Assembly: GCA_030068145.1 (NCBI GenBank) | Contig: JAPJBO010000136.1 | Span: 124,001-188,000, forward strand | Length of the DNA: 64,000 bases | Source: Diplonema papillatum | Taxonomy: Eukaryota; Euglenozoa; Diplonemea; Diplonemida; Diplonemidae | Direction: 5' to 3' | Part shown: positions 29,261-41,120 of the stretch, in pieces | Layout of the letters: each line of letters opens with the position of its first letter | How positions within the stretch are numbered: position 1 is the first letter of the stretch | Position numbers and translations under genes: made by a program | The notes under the pieces: generated by a model | Seen by the model: the letters and a program-made list of their open reading frames with translations, nothing else | Database searches by the model: none | Told to the model about the DNA's origin: nothing

Positions 29261-32200
29261 GAACAAAAACGCCAATGGTTGCTGTTGTAGACAGATCTGT
29301 CACGACACCCTTCCAAGGAGCACCAGGTCCCCCCGTTTAGAGTAACGTCTTGAGTTTGTCCCCGCAGTTTTTCCAAAAGGCTTTCTGTACTTTCGGCAGC
29401 CCCCCATACCTCTCCGTTCGTAAGGGGTTAAGACTCGCGGCTTGCCCGTTACTCTGAAGAAGTGCTTGCCCAGCTTCTGGGGTTTGCCAAAGAGCGGGAC
29501 CGCGTTTTCCTGTGGCAGGATTCGTTCTTTTTTTGCAGGTTTCGGGTTGTCTCCTTTGCAGGGATGGGCACAGTTGTGCGCATCACACGACTATCCGCCA
29601 GTCAAGCAGCATCGGGCAAAGCAGGCGAAGAGCCTTTTGTAACACTGTGTCTCGTGTTACGACGACGATCAACCGGGGCTGACGTCCTGTGCGGTGTCTT
29701 TCAACGTTTCTTTCTTCTGCTCTTTTTTTTTCAACGACACCCCGAGGTGATCCTCTGGTGGGTTTAGTTATCAGCACCATATCAACACGTTTATTCATGC
29801 AGCGCTTTGCATGCGCAGATCTCAAATATCAAGTGTCGCGTGGAAACCTTCGTATCCAGCAGAGACGGACAGTGGGATCTCTTTTTCGAAAAGTGAGAGG
29901 GGCTCACAACTCGAAGAGCAGCCAATGGGATTAGCAGGTGAAAGACATAGCATTAAAACGGTCTATGCCGGGTCCGTATTAGGTCTATTTTGGGTCCACA
30001 ATGGGCTCACAAAGGATCGACAACGAATCCATGATGTGTTCACAATGGACTGCCCGGTAATGAATGTAGCTCGGCATCGTTCGCGACGTAGTATTTAGTT
30101 CTGCTAGCGCGCGCAAAACAAAAACAAAAGTGCCGTGCACTGTCTCCCACAAAGGTGGGTATTGTTGTGTGCTCAAGAACGTCACCACTTAAACACGGCT
30201 TTATTGGCATCTTCGGACAAAGCTGGTTAAGAAATCCTTGTTGTTTGCGCCGGACTGGCGCAGGACAAGAGTTGTTAGTTGTTTGTTGCCGTTTCGGCGT
30301 CAGCTTTCGTGTTTCCGTCGATATTCCTTTTTCGTGTTCCACTTTGCGTGTGGGTGTGTGTGTATGTGTGCCGTCATCTTTCTCTTTCTCAAAGAGGGAC
30401 GGGTGACCTCCATCTTGGATCTTCGATGTAGAACAGAAGAGAGGACCCCTTCCCCGGATGAGTGAGAAACAAGAAGGAATCACTTCAGCCGTGCGAAAAA
30501 AGCGCTTGCGTACTACGACAATCCACAAGGCCGTTTGGGCAGGGCGGCTTGTTGCACTTGAGAAATACTGCAGTCCCTTCAAGAAAAAGCCCATCACACT
30601 GCAGAAATACCGCATTTTGCAGGCCGCGAGGGGACGGGGGTGTTCTTTCTTTACCCAGAGGGAAAAGGTCTCCGAGGAGACCCATCCTTTGGCGATTGAA
30701 ACATCTCTCATTTCATTGTGGGACGTGATCGGTGAATGCGCTGTTGTTGTCGTTCATGTTGTTATTCTATCACACGTCACACACATAATAACGGAGGCTT
30801 CATCTTCGACTGAAGCGAGAGATCGCTTCCTCCCCAACGAAGGCAAGTGTCAAACTAGCTCACCCGAAGGCGGTTGGTTCCTTTCGGCAGCTTTTCTTTA
30901 CCGGCGGAAGGTTGTTTGGGTTGGCTTCAATTTTTTTTTTTGTGGTGTCGGCCTTAATCCACGTTTACCCCTACATACGACTTTTTTTGATTGTTGATCG
31001 GGTCTCTCTTGATTGGGCCTCTCTCGTCTGTTTTTTCTCAGAGCATTTCGATCGTCCGATTCTGAGCGAAAAATGGAGATACAAACGGTCAAACGGCGGG
31101 GGGAGGGCGACTGTGGAAGGTTTCGTCGTGATGGCTCTTCGCGTGAAGGTCAACCGTGGGGCTGATCAGGGTTGCGAAGGGGGGTCGGCATGTAAAGAGC
31201 GACGATCGCCAGTGCACCTCACGATATCACCCCACCCACTCATGCCACGGGGAACTGCGTCAACTTACCCATTCGCTGCAGATAACGTTTCACCTAATTT
31301 TCCGGTCATGCGCGGTCGATTACGGTCATCCCCGGCAGTTTCAAACAGGCCCCATCAGTACGCGGCCAATGGGTCAACCTAGCCACGGTGTCCGCTTTTT
31401 TTTTTTTTTTTTTTTTTTTTGAGCTAAGATTCGCTTAAAATTCCGGGGGTTTAGGGTGACCGTTACTAAATGAGTTCTCTTCTAGAGCAAGTAAGGGCTA
31501 TATGGTTACGGGTCGGATATTTGGTGGACACTTATGGCTAGCCATGTCCGGGACTGTTTGTGACCGAACACCAAGTACATTCCTTCGAGGAGTGGAGTCT
31601 TTTAATATCATGTCATGTCGCGAATGCTGAAGCCTTCTGCGCGATTCGAAATAATCGTGGAGGCCGTGAGATGACGGAAGAAAGGTATGAGCGGAGTTTG
31701 CGCGAACTGTGGGTGTGCGGTCAACATCATATCGCGTCTCCGTATTTCGGTCCGAAGACGGATGCGGAGAGGCGGTTGGGGGATGGGGAGAACGCAACCG
31801 ACACAGTGAACCGGTCATGATCACACCTTCGACATTGACCCGCAAGACTGCGGTTTTTGACTGGCCAGCGTTTTAGAGTGAAGGACAGACTTCGGGTACT
31901 CGTGCGAAAACTTTGAACCTCGAGGTGACTTTTCTCCTCCGTTATTGCACGGTAATACAAGGCTATTAGCAGTCGAAGCGTGCGGTCGATGGCAACGCGC
32001 ACTGCATGCTGCAACGCGCGTCAGCACAGTTTTACCGGCCTGAAGAAGTGCCCGGTCAATGACGACAACCTTGCGGTCATTCACGGCACACCGCGTAGCG
32101 GGGTCGTTGTCGTGGGTGAAGTGGGATGCGTAGCTTGTCCGGTAGCAGACAGATCGTTGGAAGGTGTGGTTGAATGCTATTTGTTTGACTACTTGTTTTC

Positions 32201-32554
32201 TTCTTTTTGTTGTGTCGCTGTTGAAAATACGGGAAAGAGGATATAACTATATAAGTATCGCTGAAACCTCTTTGCGGGTGGAAGAGAAAGAACTTCAGTG
32301 ATGTAACTTCTTCTTTTGGAAAGAGATCGTTGCCGGTGGAGACTTGGACGATGGGTTGGCTGCGGATTGGGGGAGGAGTTCATAGCGTGATGCTTGGGGA
32401 GAACTTTGCTTCGTAATGCATGTTTGAGGCCAGCATCGGTCTTTGAAGAAAAAGAGAGAAGAAAGTAAGGGAACAAGAAATGAGGGACAGGGGGGCCCTC
32501 CAGCGCTCTTGTTAAGGATCAGTCACTTTGGCCGGATGGCCGGATAAACCAGAC

Positions 32555-32780
32555 CCTCCCTTGTACAGTGCAGTTGCCTTGGAGGCTGGGTGGTCAAATT
32601 CTCCAAGGTGAAATGGTCAAAATTCCCTGCCAAAAGTGGGCCCACAAAAACTTTCCAAAGTGTGGTATTTGGGGTATTTGGGCCCAAAAAAAAAAGTTTT
32701 TCTTTCTGACCGCCCACCGTGGTGAGTGTGACAGGTACCCCCCTCCACAGTGAAAATAGCCTATGGGGGGGTCAGCCGGC
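32555..32780 (+). repeat. 230-bp dispersed repeat
   Basis: It runs from acagtgcagttgccttggag to cacagtgaaaatagcctat. The copy at 47370-47600 is close. Both contain an A8-10 tract at the same place. No coding function seen. Confidence 0.75.
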
Positions 32781-33030
32781 TGATGGATGGATGGATGGTT
32801 CTTAACAAGATGCCTGGGGCCCTCTTGAGGGGGCGGGGCAGAATAAGATGTTGGTTTAATGTTTAGGCAGTATGTACTGTCCTTGCAGAACCTGAGTGTC
32901 TGCAGACACAAGACAGCTTGCCAGGCGGCTGTTCGTAGCTCGCGACAGCCTGGACCATTCGTGCGCAGAAGTCCGTTTCGGATAGGAGGAGCGGGGGCAT
33001 GGATGTATGATACAGAAGGTAAGTCGGTCC

Positions 33031-33112
33031 ATCCCTATCTCCTGGAACTGCATCGAATTGCCCGGAGCTGCACTCTTCTGTCCATCACAGTCTATCAGGA
33101 GGGGATGGACCG
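33031..33112. mobile_element. Tiny inverted-repeat element
   Basis: The left end ggtccatccctatct and right end aggaggggatggacc are inverted to each other. Related but expanded copies lie at 43552-43793 (with an internal tandem duplication of about 84 bp) and at 45430-45606. Confidence 0.6.
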
Positions 33113-33133
33113 GCTTAACAGAAGGAGGGTTGG

Positions 33134-33204
33134 TGGGGGGATGTCTTTAATGGTTAGGCAGAACACTGCCTTTCAGGCTGTTCGATGCTCGCATCAAGTC
33201 TTCG
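33134..33204 (+). mobile_element. tRNA-Glu-derived SINE copy
   Basis: The text ctttaatggttaggcagaac keeps the A-box and D-arm. The anticodon-arm region ctgcctttcaggctg and the B-box region gttcgatgctc follow. This is one of the copies closest to a tRNA. Confidence 0.75.
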
Positions 33205-33761
33205 TAAAAGAGAAAAGAAGTCAAGGAGGGCAAGACTGCGTAGTTCGTTCCGACGACCCCGCAGGGCGGGCGTACAGATTGATGAGTTTCGACCCTTTTT
33301 TTGTTGTCGTTTGTTGAAGTTTTTTGTGCGGTCGACGATTTCTTTTTTTTTTTTTTTTTTTGGCGAAAGAGCATGAGTATCAGAGGGATTTCCCGTAGAT
33401 CCGGCCCGGACCGAAAAAGCCAAGCAAAATCCGGAACACAAAGGTGCCAACAACCGTCCGGCTTTTTAACCGAGCGAGGTCAAAAAAGATTCCGGCTGTA
33501 CGCTGCGGTAGTAGTACTAGTTGGAACTTGATATGCAGCAACAATCTGTGACGATAGACTGCACAAGCCGCTACAGTAGAAATAGTACTTTCAGCGTAGT
33601 GTGAGTTTGATCAAAGTAACATCAAGGCAGCCCTTACAAAGACCAGCCACAGCCAACGCCGCGTGGGTGCGGCCTTTTTATAGTAACTACATCCAGAGGG
33701 TGTCGGTGGTACAAAGGTGAAGTTGCCCGCATCCATCCGGCAGTAGTAGTAGTATGTCATC

Positions 33762-33974
33762 CTAATCCGGGAACAAGTCAGGGAGAAGAACGGAGCAATC
33801 TTTACACACAAACGAGTGACTTAAGGTGGCCGCTTGAGCGGCGCCAATCCGAGCGCACACAGCAGCAGTGACGCGTCGGCAGTATTTGCACTTCAGGATG
33901 GGGCTACCGTCATGAGCGTCGACGGCTAGCGAGTGTCGGCAGACAGTGCAGTGGTCGGAGCAAGCTTGAACGTG
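33762..33974 (-). CDS. Candidate last exon with a Cys cluster (zinc-finger-like)
   Basis: After the acceptor-like ATTTGTTCAG an open segment of 70 codons ends in TAG. It contains CSDHCTVCRHS, then KCKYC, a single Cys, a His, and FVCKDC, giving Cys pairs spaced as in a PHD or treble-clef zinc finger. The usual His before the sixth ligand is replaced by Ala. No ATG lies in this frame, so it would need upstream exons. The minus-strand text just upstream (ITQAALRMRKVNALKYIDQL) is in another frame and may be one. The cluster could belong to a gene or to an old retroelement. Confidence 0.4.
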   Translation of the reverse strand, partial: HVQACSDHCTVCRHSLAVDAHDGSPILKCKYCRRVTAAVCARIGAAQAATLSHSFVCKDCSVLLPDLFPD

Positions 33975-34476
33975 CTGAACAAATGAGCTGGTCGATGTAC
34001 TTCAGTGCGTTGACCTTCCGCATGCGTAGCGCAGCCTGCGTGATCACATGATTCCGGGGTCTTACGGATCCGGTCCCTCGCGCCTTCATGACGCTGCGGA
34101 AAAAAAAGTTTTTTCCCGCAGTGGGACCCACTGGAGGAACATTCCTGTGGCGGTGTGAAAAGGATTTTGCACGGCGGGAGGAGCCTTCCTGGGACCCGCA
34201 TGACGAACATCCGGTGAAAAACTCCCGGCACCGAAGCAACTTTTCTTCTCGGCAGCCATGAAAGCTGTCACTGCTGCTTCAAACCGGCGGTACCGGGGTT
34301 GTGTTCTACCACATGCTCGAGATGCTTGGCCACGAATCCAAAAGATTGCTTCGCTGCACCCGCTGCTGCCGCGTTCATCGTTTTCTCCGGCGTTGCAGCA
34401 GGTTTTTTGAACCCGAAACTGACGTTGCGCTGCGGAACCACACATGGCTGAGTCCCAGCCTTCGTAGTACGCGTAG

Positions 34477-34612
34477 TAGCTATGACTCTCTTAAGGTAGC
34501 CAAATGCTTCTCGTCTTTTAATTAAAGACGCACCATGGAGAATTCTTCTGTCCCTGCCTACTATCTGGCGAAACAGCAGTCAAGGGAACGGACTTGAAAC
34601 TGTCAGCGGGGG
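34477..34612 (+). rRNA. Fragment of large-subunit (28S-type) rRNA
   Basis: The text tatgactctcttaaggtagc and caaatgc is the nearly invariant eukaryotic 28S segment that holds the R2 retrotransposon target. It continues with ctgtccctgcctactatctg and caagggaacggacttg, which match the next conserved 28S stretch with several changes. Sequence on both sides is unrelated. It is therefore a dispersed rRNA fragment or pseudogene, not an rDNA unit. The same region is represented at 56480-56599. Confidence 0.85.
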
Positions 34613-35852
34613 TCAGTTTTCCTCGCGCATTGCGCGTGGCCGGCAGTCGTGCACGCGGGGCATGCCCAGACCGGTCGCAATGGGCGGAGAAGCGTCTTAC
34701 GCCAGGACTTGCAGATTCGCGGGACGACACCTTCGAATTCGGGAGGAGGCAAGGAGGGTGTGCTCGAGTCAGGGGGAAACAGAGTGAAAAGTGGACACCG
34801 TGTCTAATGCAAAGGTTTTCTGCTTCAGTCGCAAGGGGGAGGAGTGGGTTAGAAATCTATCCGGCATCGGAAGGTAGGTGCAAGATCAAGCTTTGTGCGC
34901 TAGCTCCGCGAATCTCTCTATTTTTGGGCTCGCCCCCCCCGGATACTCGCATTTCATCAACTCTGTGTAGCGATTGTCATCTTCACCGGTTCTGCCAACG
35001 CGACCTTTTCCGAGAGGACTTCGAAGCCACTGGATACACGGAAGGGATCTCCAAACTAGCGCGACAGCCATTTCGACACACGTACAAGACGATGCCAGAG
35101 GCTTAGGGGGGACAGAAAAATATTACGGATGTGCACGTGGGAGAGTGCGAGACCTGTGCAACCAACAGGGACATCTGAACCCAGAGGAATCGGGCTCTAC
35201 TGAAAGCTTGCCGGGTGGATTTGGGTCCGAATGCGGCCTCAGAATACGACCCCTGAACCCTAATACCAGCAAAATGTTTTTTTTTTTTTCATTTTTGCTT
35301 CGTTTGCAACTGCGGGGAGGGGGCGCTGGGCGACAAGACGACTTGCTGACGCGCATTCAGGAAGGAGGGACAAGCGGGGGGGGGACGGTGGGGGCACAGC
35401 TTCGAAGTCGGCGTGTGCGCGCGGCGTCGGCGATGCTGAAAAGGAGAGCCAGAACGAGGAACGCCCTCGCCGCAACGGTGGCCTGTACTGCCCTGTACAG
35501 GCTCGTCGTCAGATGCACTTGTCTCTCGCGATGCCGGGCTGTTTTACAGGAAGGCTGCAAAAGGATGCCGAGTCAGCCCAAGAACCCCCGCACGAGTTGC
35601 AATGCCACACGATCTCCCAAGGATCCGGCGAAGACGAGAGGAAAACAACACATACAGACAACAAGCCACAACAAGCAAAAGGGTGCGGGCCTCCACCGTC
35701 AGCTGGGCCGGACTAGATCCAGGGCGGCTTACCTGGGGGGGAGAGACGGGGGCGGAGGTTCTCCCCGCCTGGGTGCATGCGTTTTTCTCTGTTTTTTTCT
35801 AGCGTTATTTGTGGATTAGATTTTTCTTTTCTTCTTTTTCACGGGCAATCGT

Positions 35853-36140
35853 CAGGGATTATTCTAATCCCCGAAATTCGGGAAAAACATGGCTAAAATG
35901 TCTGTAGCATGGCCGGAAAGATTTTTTTTTTTTTCCCCCACGTTGAGAGGTTTTTTCAATGGCCTGTAAGCCTGGTATGCGACCTTCGTGGGCGTGTTGC
36001 TGCTTCGCCACTTTGTTGTAGACCCACTTGCGGGTCTTGCGGGTTCTCTCGCCTCCGTGTCACTGGCCTTGCAAGCACAAAAAAGTTCTCACCGGAAACT
36101 CCTGTGGTTAAAAAAACCTTTTTTTAACCGGCCTGTTTTG
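35853..36140 (+). repeat. 290-bp dispersed repeat, copy 2
   Basis: It is the partner of 16313-16603, with the same ends and order (attattctaatccccgaaat, then gcatggccggaaagat, then ctcctgtggttaaaaa). Confidence 0.75.
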
Positions 36141-36665
36141 AGAATACTTTTTATTTCTTCTTTTTTTCCTGTTGACAACTCTGTGTCAGACTAGCCCACC
36201 CGGGGGTGGTTGGTTCCTTCAGGCAGGGTCACCCCCGTCCAGAGATTGCTTGGGTCCAAGATGACGGGCGGCCTTCGGCTATTTTCTCTTCCGCTCTCTT
36301 TTTTTTTTTTTTTGGTGAAGAAATCTTTTTTTAACCATGCAAGATAATCCCTGGGCATCGCTACCGTGCTGACCTTTCTCGAGAGCGAGAGAGGCGGAGA
36401 AGCGGAGAGGCGCTCAGTTATGCCGTTTCGAGAAGGAGACCACGAGCAGGCAGCTTTTTTACGATACGGTTATCCTCCGTTGTCACGCGCAGGTGTGAAC
36501 TCCGAACTGTTTCATGTGTTCATGTGACAGACACGCCCCTATCCCCTCGAATTATGCAAATTCGAGGCACAAGAGGCAATACATGGCTGGTGTTCAACGG
36601 GCGGCCGAGTCCCTCGTTCACGGTGTAGGGGTCATGAGTTCAAGAGAGTCTCGAACCCAGAGGGG

Positions 36666-36892
36666 AAATACTCGAGGGACTGCCTTGTGCTATTTTCGAC
36701 GGAGGCTAGAGGGGGAGAAAACGATACAGCTACGAAGTGGGTCTTCTTAGTTGAACGCTTACGCCCGCCAATAAACCCAGATTTGCCCGCTTCGTGTGGG
36801 CTACAGCACATTTACCTCCTTTGGGATTTCACACTGACAGCCTCCTCAAGTATTTCCTGCAAAGCAGGTGCTTATACAAAAAAGAAAACGCA
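36666..36892 (+). mobile_element. A-tailed retroposon copy
   Basis: It starts aatactcgagggactgcctt and ends caggtgcttatacaaaaaag. It lacks the insertions seen in the 18.2-kb copies and so is close to the consensus length. Confidence 0.65.
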
Positions 36893-37830
36893 GCCTGAAA
36901 AGGTCCTTGTTCTAGAGTGGGGGGGGGGGAGGGGGGGTTGCTGGTTTTGGTTCTGGAATTGGGTGAAAAGAGGTTGCCGTGATCACCGTCGGGTTGGGTG
37001 GTTCTTGCTTTTCTGGCGGTACTTGTGGCTTAGAAGGTCGGTACGTTAACGTCTTCTGTTGACGGCAGAGGCTCAGGGTGGGATGGGAGCTTCGGGTGGT
37101 ATGAAAAAAAGAATGGAGGGTGGTTTTCTGTCATTTCCTTCTGAAAAGTGCAACTTGCTGACCCTTGACCCGTCAACTGGGTGTTCACACGTTCAGAAAC
37201 TGAAGTGGGGGCCTCTATAGCACATTACGTTTTCCACCTGTCCTTGGGGTCGGTGGGGTGGTTGAGAAGTACGGCACAACACGAGTGTGTGGTATTCGGC
37301 AAACTTATACACGTTCAGCAAACCCGTTAATGGTAGAAGGTTTATTTCCACGTTAAGCTTAGTTTTCTTTCCCCAGGACATTTCTTCCCTTTTTTTTGGC
37401 GGCATTAGGAAGAAAGAGAGAGAAAGAGAACACGCCAAAACATGTCGTGTGGGTGGTCACGCCATAGCAGTCCCAGGGCCTCTTCCTGACCTACCTTGTA
37501 CGTGTTCTGGCAGCGCTGACCTTTTCCGAGGGAAAGGGGAAGCGGGAGCAGAGAGAAGGAGGCATTTTGGGGTGGTGGCTCTGCATGCTCGAAAACGGTC
37601 AACAACAAAAAGAGAGAATAATAGCGCGGGCAGCCAGAATAGAGTGTTCCGTGCGGCCTCACGAAGAGAAGAAGAATGCAAACTTGGAAGAAGGGGTGTG
37701 CATGTCATGCGTGTGGGTGTGCACGCGGCGCGCGTGAGTGCGTCTGCGTTCTAGACCGCGCACTTGTCCACGGTGCGGTGCAATAGAGGAGGGGGGGAGG
37801 AGGCCGCAGGGTCCGTCGTCCAGGGAGTTA

Positions 37831-37990
37831 GTCCAGCCTCAAGTGGCTGGAGTTAAAGCTGGAGTTAAAAAAGCGGGTGTCACACCCGCTTTTCGGGTGT
37901 GGATTTACACGCGTTTTGGTTGTAGCACACCCGCTTTTTTCGGGTGTGACTCGGGCACTCCCTCTTTAACTCCAGCTTCTGAGGCTGGAC
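37831..37990. mobile_element. Foldback element, 160 bp
   Basis: The left end gtccagcctcaagtggctgg and right end ccagcttctgaggctggac are inverted. Inside, agcgggtgtcacacccgctt is a second palindrome. A relative without the full ends lies at 58845-58933. Confidence 0.75.
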
Positions 37991-38317
37991 CTCACCGTGC
38001 AATGCTGGTGACTGCTGCCTTCCTGTCTGGGTGTGTGCGTGGGTGCGGTGAGATGGGGAACAATGGGTCACAGCGCGTTCGAAACCGGAAAGAGCGTCGG
38101 ATAAGGGGCGGGGAAAAAAAATGAAGGCGCCCCGTCATCTTCGTTTGGAGAACTGCGGCCCTTCGATGTTCCCCCCAGTCGGGAACACGGCATAAATCTG
38201 GCATACTCCTAACCCCCTCGACAGCATCGGTCAGACCAGCCCACCCCGGTATGCGCCTTCTTGGCAAGTTCTCGGCTGGTCTGGACGCTGCTTGGTTCTC
38301 TGCTTCCGCTTTTTTTT

Positions 38318-38716
38318 GTGTCGACGGCAGTGAGCTCGCGATCAGCCGGCTTGCCGGCTGATAAAATGGGTACCAGGGAAAGCCTGCTGCACGGAAGCCA
38401 AGCTTCACGTGTTCGGCGGTACTGCAGAGCCACGGGCCTACGGGTCAAGTGGCTACCGATTTCCCAAACTAAAGCATCAAGGCTTGGCGCACCTTTGGGC
38501 TTGGCGCTCGCGCTGAACACAAGCTCGTCGAGACGGTCAGCCGCAGGGCAGAGCGGACGGGGTTGTGGCACTGTGCTGCCTCCGACTCAAGCTTTGCAAG
38601 CTGTGGTTGACCGTCACGTCACCTGGACAGGAGCGGCCTTTTTCTTTTCCTTCTTCTCTTCTTCTGTGTCGACGGCAGTGAGCGCGCGATCAGCCGGCTT
38701 TCCGGCTGATAAAATT
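38318..38716. repeat. 280-bp repeat bracketed by 50-bp direct repeats
   Basis: The segment tgtgtcgacggcagtgagc plus gatcagccggct to gctgataaaat occurs at 38318-38368 and again at 38664-38716. Between them lies the 280-bp block shared with 357-640. The brackets may be short terminal repeats of an element or duplicated target. Confidence 0.75.
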
Positions 38717-39732
38717 TCGAGCCTTTTTTTTTACCAGCAGACTCGCGCAAAATCAGCCGATTTTTACCAGTGTAAGCTTTGGCTACGCCGCCCATCGAGC
38801 GGAATCAGCTTGACGCACAAACCGGGCAAGATGTGAATCAAGATGTTGTCGCGAAGCCCGTCTGATCGCAGACCTTAGCCGGCTGATTATCAGCCGGTCA
38901 GTTTTTCAAGAACTTTTTTTCCGGCTGAAATCAGCCGCTTTTTCCCTTAGCGCGAGCACTGGTTGACGGACGATGAACCCTTGTCGGTTGTACCGGTTTT
39001 TTTTTTTTTTTTTTTTCCACCTTTTGTTTTCGCATTTCTTTCTGCAATCTTTTAGGCATGTCAGGGGGTTATGTCAGGACCTTTAACAGCCCCGGGCTTC
39101 CCGGTGGGTTTGCCATCCACGAGCTCTGTGGAGTTCAGGTTGGTAGTGCACTGGACCAGTGCAGTGTACGGCACTGGACCAGTGCAGTGTACTTTGTCCG
39201 GGGCGAATCCCGTATATGTGGATTGCCTTCTCCAAACTGAACCGCCCGAGTAGGACCCCAGTATCCGTCACCTGAAACCAAGTCCAGGATTTGGGTTCTG
39301 GGTTCAGAGGCTGCAGTCGTGCTCTTCTTGTTCTCGTTTTCTCATACGTGCATGTGAAGTACGGTCCTACCCCTCTCCTTGTTCTTCTCAATGGAGTGGA
39401 GAACCATTCAATGTGCTAAGATTTGCTTACGTTTGTTTTTATTTACTTGTGATCTGACAAGCAAGGTCGAGAGAAGAATTTAAGTAAAGTTGACCTTGCT
39501 TACCAACTATGAAGTTACTTGCTCGTAATCTGAAGCAAGGAAAGTCTAGAAGCCAATTTAAGTAAAGCTGAACTATGAATTAGTATGATGCCTATATAGA
39601 AACTACGTTTTGTTTGTGCCATCCCAGATCCATGAAATTATGTTGATTCCGGGCTGGCGACTATAGAACGGATGTGACGCGTGTGTGGCGGTGCTGTGCT
39701 TCACAACACACTTTTGGACCGAGCTTCGACTC

Positions 39733-40251
39733 CTAATCGAGACGCCGCACGCCAGTTCGAGCAGCGTGACTTCGAAATGAAACAGAACGGCTCCAACGCG
39801 GAGATACCCACTCAAGTCGAACAGGGCTATGACTCCGAATAGAGCACACCCAACAGCGAACGACCCTCCCTCGACCTCGACGCCCAAACGGCTTCAAAAC
39901 CGGTGGGCGAGTGCAGAGAATGACTACTGCCCGAGTCCATATTACCGAGCCGCCAAAGTCGAGTTCGAAGGCGGCATCCTTACCATCAAAGATGGCAGTG
40001 GCCATGGTTCCATCGCTTGCGATCTGCGAAGGTCGCGTAGCGCCAGAATACAAGCAAACCCCGCTACCCGGTGGATTTGTGTCGTTTGTGTTACCGACGA
40101 TGAACCAGGTTCCCGTGATGTCTGTTGCATTTCGACTTACCTTCGGTTCTCCATGGACGGGATCATTTTTGATTCGCTGCATACAACGACCACACTGGGC
40201 GTCCTTTTCCTTTTGTGTCACGACCTTCTTTGAATCGCTTTTTGTTCATTT
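39733..40251 (-). CDS. Doubtful coding segment with a Cys-pair motif
   Basis: The minus-strand frame reads KEKDAQCGRCMQRIKNDP then GTWFIVGNTNDTNPPGSGVC. Possible donors GAACCGAAG/GTAAGT and TTTGATG/GTAAGG lie inside, so the gene could be two short exons. The overlapping frame at 39887-39603 has one hydrophobic stretch (FAVGCALFGVIALF). No family recognised. Confidence 0.25.
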
Positions 40252-40434
40252 TGACTGTTTTCCGTGTTACCCTTTTTTTCCCCCGGAGGGAGGGAGGAAT
40301 CTTGAGGTTTGAAAGAACCTTTTCTTTTTTTTTTTTGAAGAAGGTCTTTGGTGTTATTTATTCATTTTCATCTTGTTTGGTTGTGTTGCCGTCGATCACG
40401 AGAGACGGTTGTTTTTCCCTGCTCTTTTTTTTCC

Positions 40435-41120
40435 TCGACGACTGGGGGGAGCCACCTATTTTGTAGCAGAAATCTTTCATCACAGGATTTCAGACCATTA
40501 CTGGTCTGCCACATAGGGCCCATTTCCGAAGTGATTCCGAAGTGATTCCACTCTCCAAAACACAAGGGGTGCAGACAGTCGCTTTTCGGTGGGCTGGGAT
40601 GTGCACCCCGGACCCCCTGCACGTATTACCCCACTTCCGAAGTGATTCCGAAGTGATTCCGAAGTGATTCCGAAGTGATTCCACCCCTTTTGTGGCAGAC
40701 CAATAACACAACCTTGTACAACTTGTTGCAACTGTTCACAACTTTGCGTTTTCTTGTTGCGTGGAGTCATTTGCATGAAATGAGTACCACACTGTGCAGA
40801 ACTCTGCAGAACTATGGGTCAACACTGGTTGTGAAATTGTGAAGTTGCAAATGACACCCCACTAACGCAACAAGAAGACATCTGCGGCGGTGAAGTAACG
40901 AAGCTCATCCGAGTGTCCGATGAAACCCCTTGTCAATACCACCCAACGACTGCGACGCGCGTGCGAAATGTCAAACGCTAGCGTCTGTCAAGAGCATGCG
41001 TGACTCAGCCGTGTTTTAAAGGTGAGATGAGAGGCATCGGCTCGCTCTGCCAAAGGACCATACCACTAACGCAACAAGAAGACAAAAGGTTTCTGCTACA
41101 AAATAGGTGCCCCCGAGTCG
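40435..41120. mobile_element. 680-bp inverted-repeat element with nested MITE
   Basis: acctattttgtagcagaaa on the left (40453 on) is inverted on the right (tttctgctacaaaataggt, to about 41111), and the similarity extends outward through cgactgggggg/cccccgagtcg. Inside, a second inverted pair, attactggtctgccaca (40498) and tgtggcagaccaataa (to 40707), delimits a roughly 210-bp element. Confidence 0.6.
40496..40707. mobile_element. Nested MITE with 11-bp tandem repeats
   Basis: The termini are inverted (attactggtctgccaca / tgtggcagaccaataa). The unit cgaagtgattc is repeated twice near 40531 and about four times at 40637-40682, next to the inner side of each end. Confidence 0.7.

Larger units (their letters stand above)
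28232..33761. other. Gene-poor repeat region
   Basis: Seen here: a repeat at 28270-28390 related to antiporter intron 1; copies of the 'agttcgcttgaaa-tccggggttt' repeat at 28926-28985 and 31422-31610; a composite introner-like copy at 28995-29260; a 25-base T tract at 31396-31420; a 230-bp repeat at 32555-32780 shared with 47370-47600; and small inverted elements ggtccatccct/gggatggacc at 33031-33112. Long frames (30711-30040 minus, 30458-30997 plus) show no family resemblance. Confidence 0.5.
34613..37830. other. Gene-poor region
   Basis: It includes a second copy of the 290-bp repeat (35853-36140), the A-tailed retroposon (36666-36892), a G/A-rich tract (36920-36945) and T tracts near 35278 and 36300. 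Long plus-strand frames at 34594-35106 and 34974-35819 have no recognisable domain and cross low-complexity DNA. No gene supported. Confidence 0.5.
37991..40434. other. Repeat region with one doubtful frame
   Basis: It holds the second 280-bp repeat with its 50-bp brackets (38318-38716), several gatcagccggct/ccggctgataaaa palindromes (38690-38940), a 20-base T tract (38997-39016), a copy of the 25157 repeat (39229-39300), a short tandem (39150-39195, actggaccagtgcagtgtac twice), and a possible coding segment (39733-40251). Confidence 0.5.

Noticed and set aside
30040-30711. 223-codon minus frame
   Set aside because: Mixed composition, opposite an equally open plus frame, no domain and no splice support.
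34974-35819. 281-codon plus frame
   Set aside because: It passes through a poly-T tract and G-rich low-complexity DNA. No domain.
38848-38880. Possible 5S rRNA piece (cccgtctgatc)
   Set aside because: Only about 11 bases agree and the other conserved 5S segments are missing.
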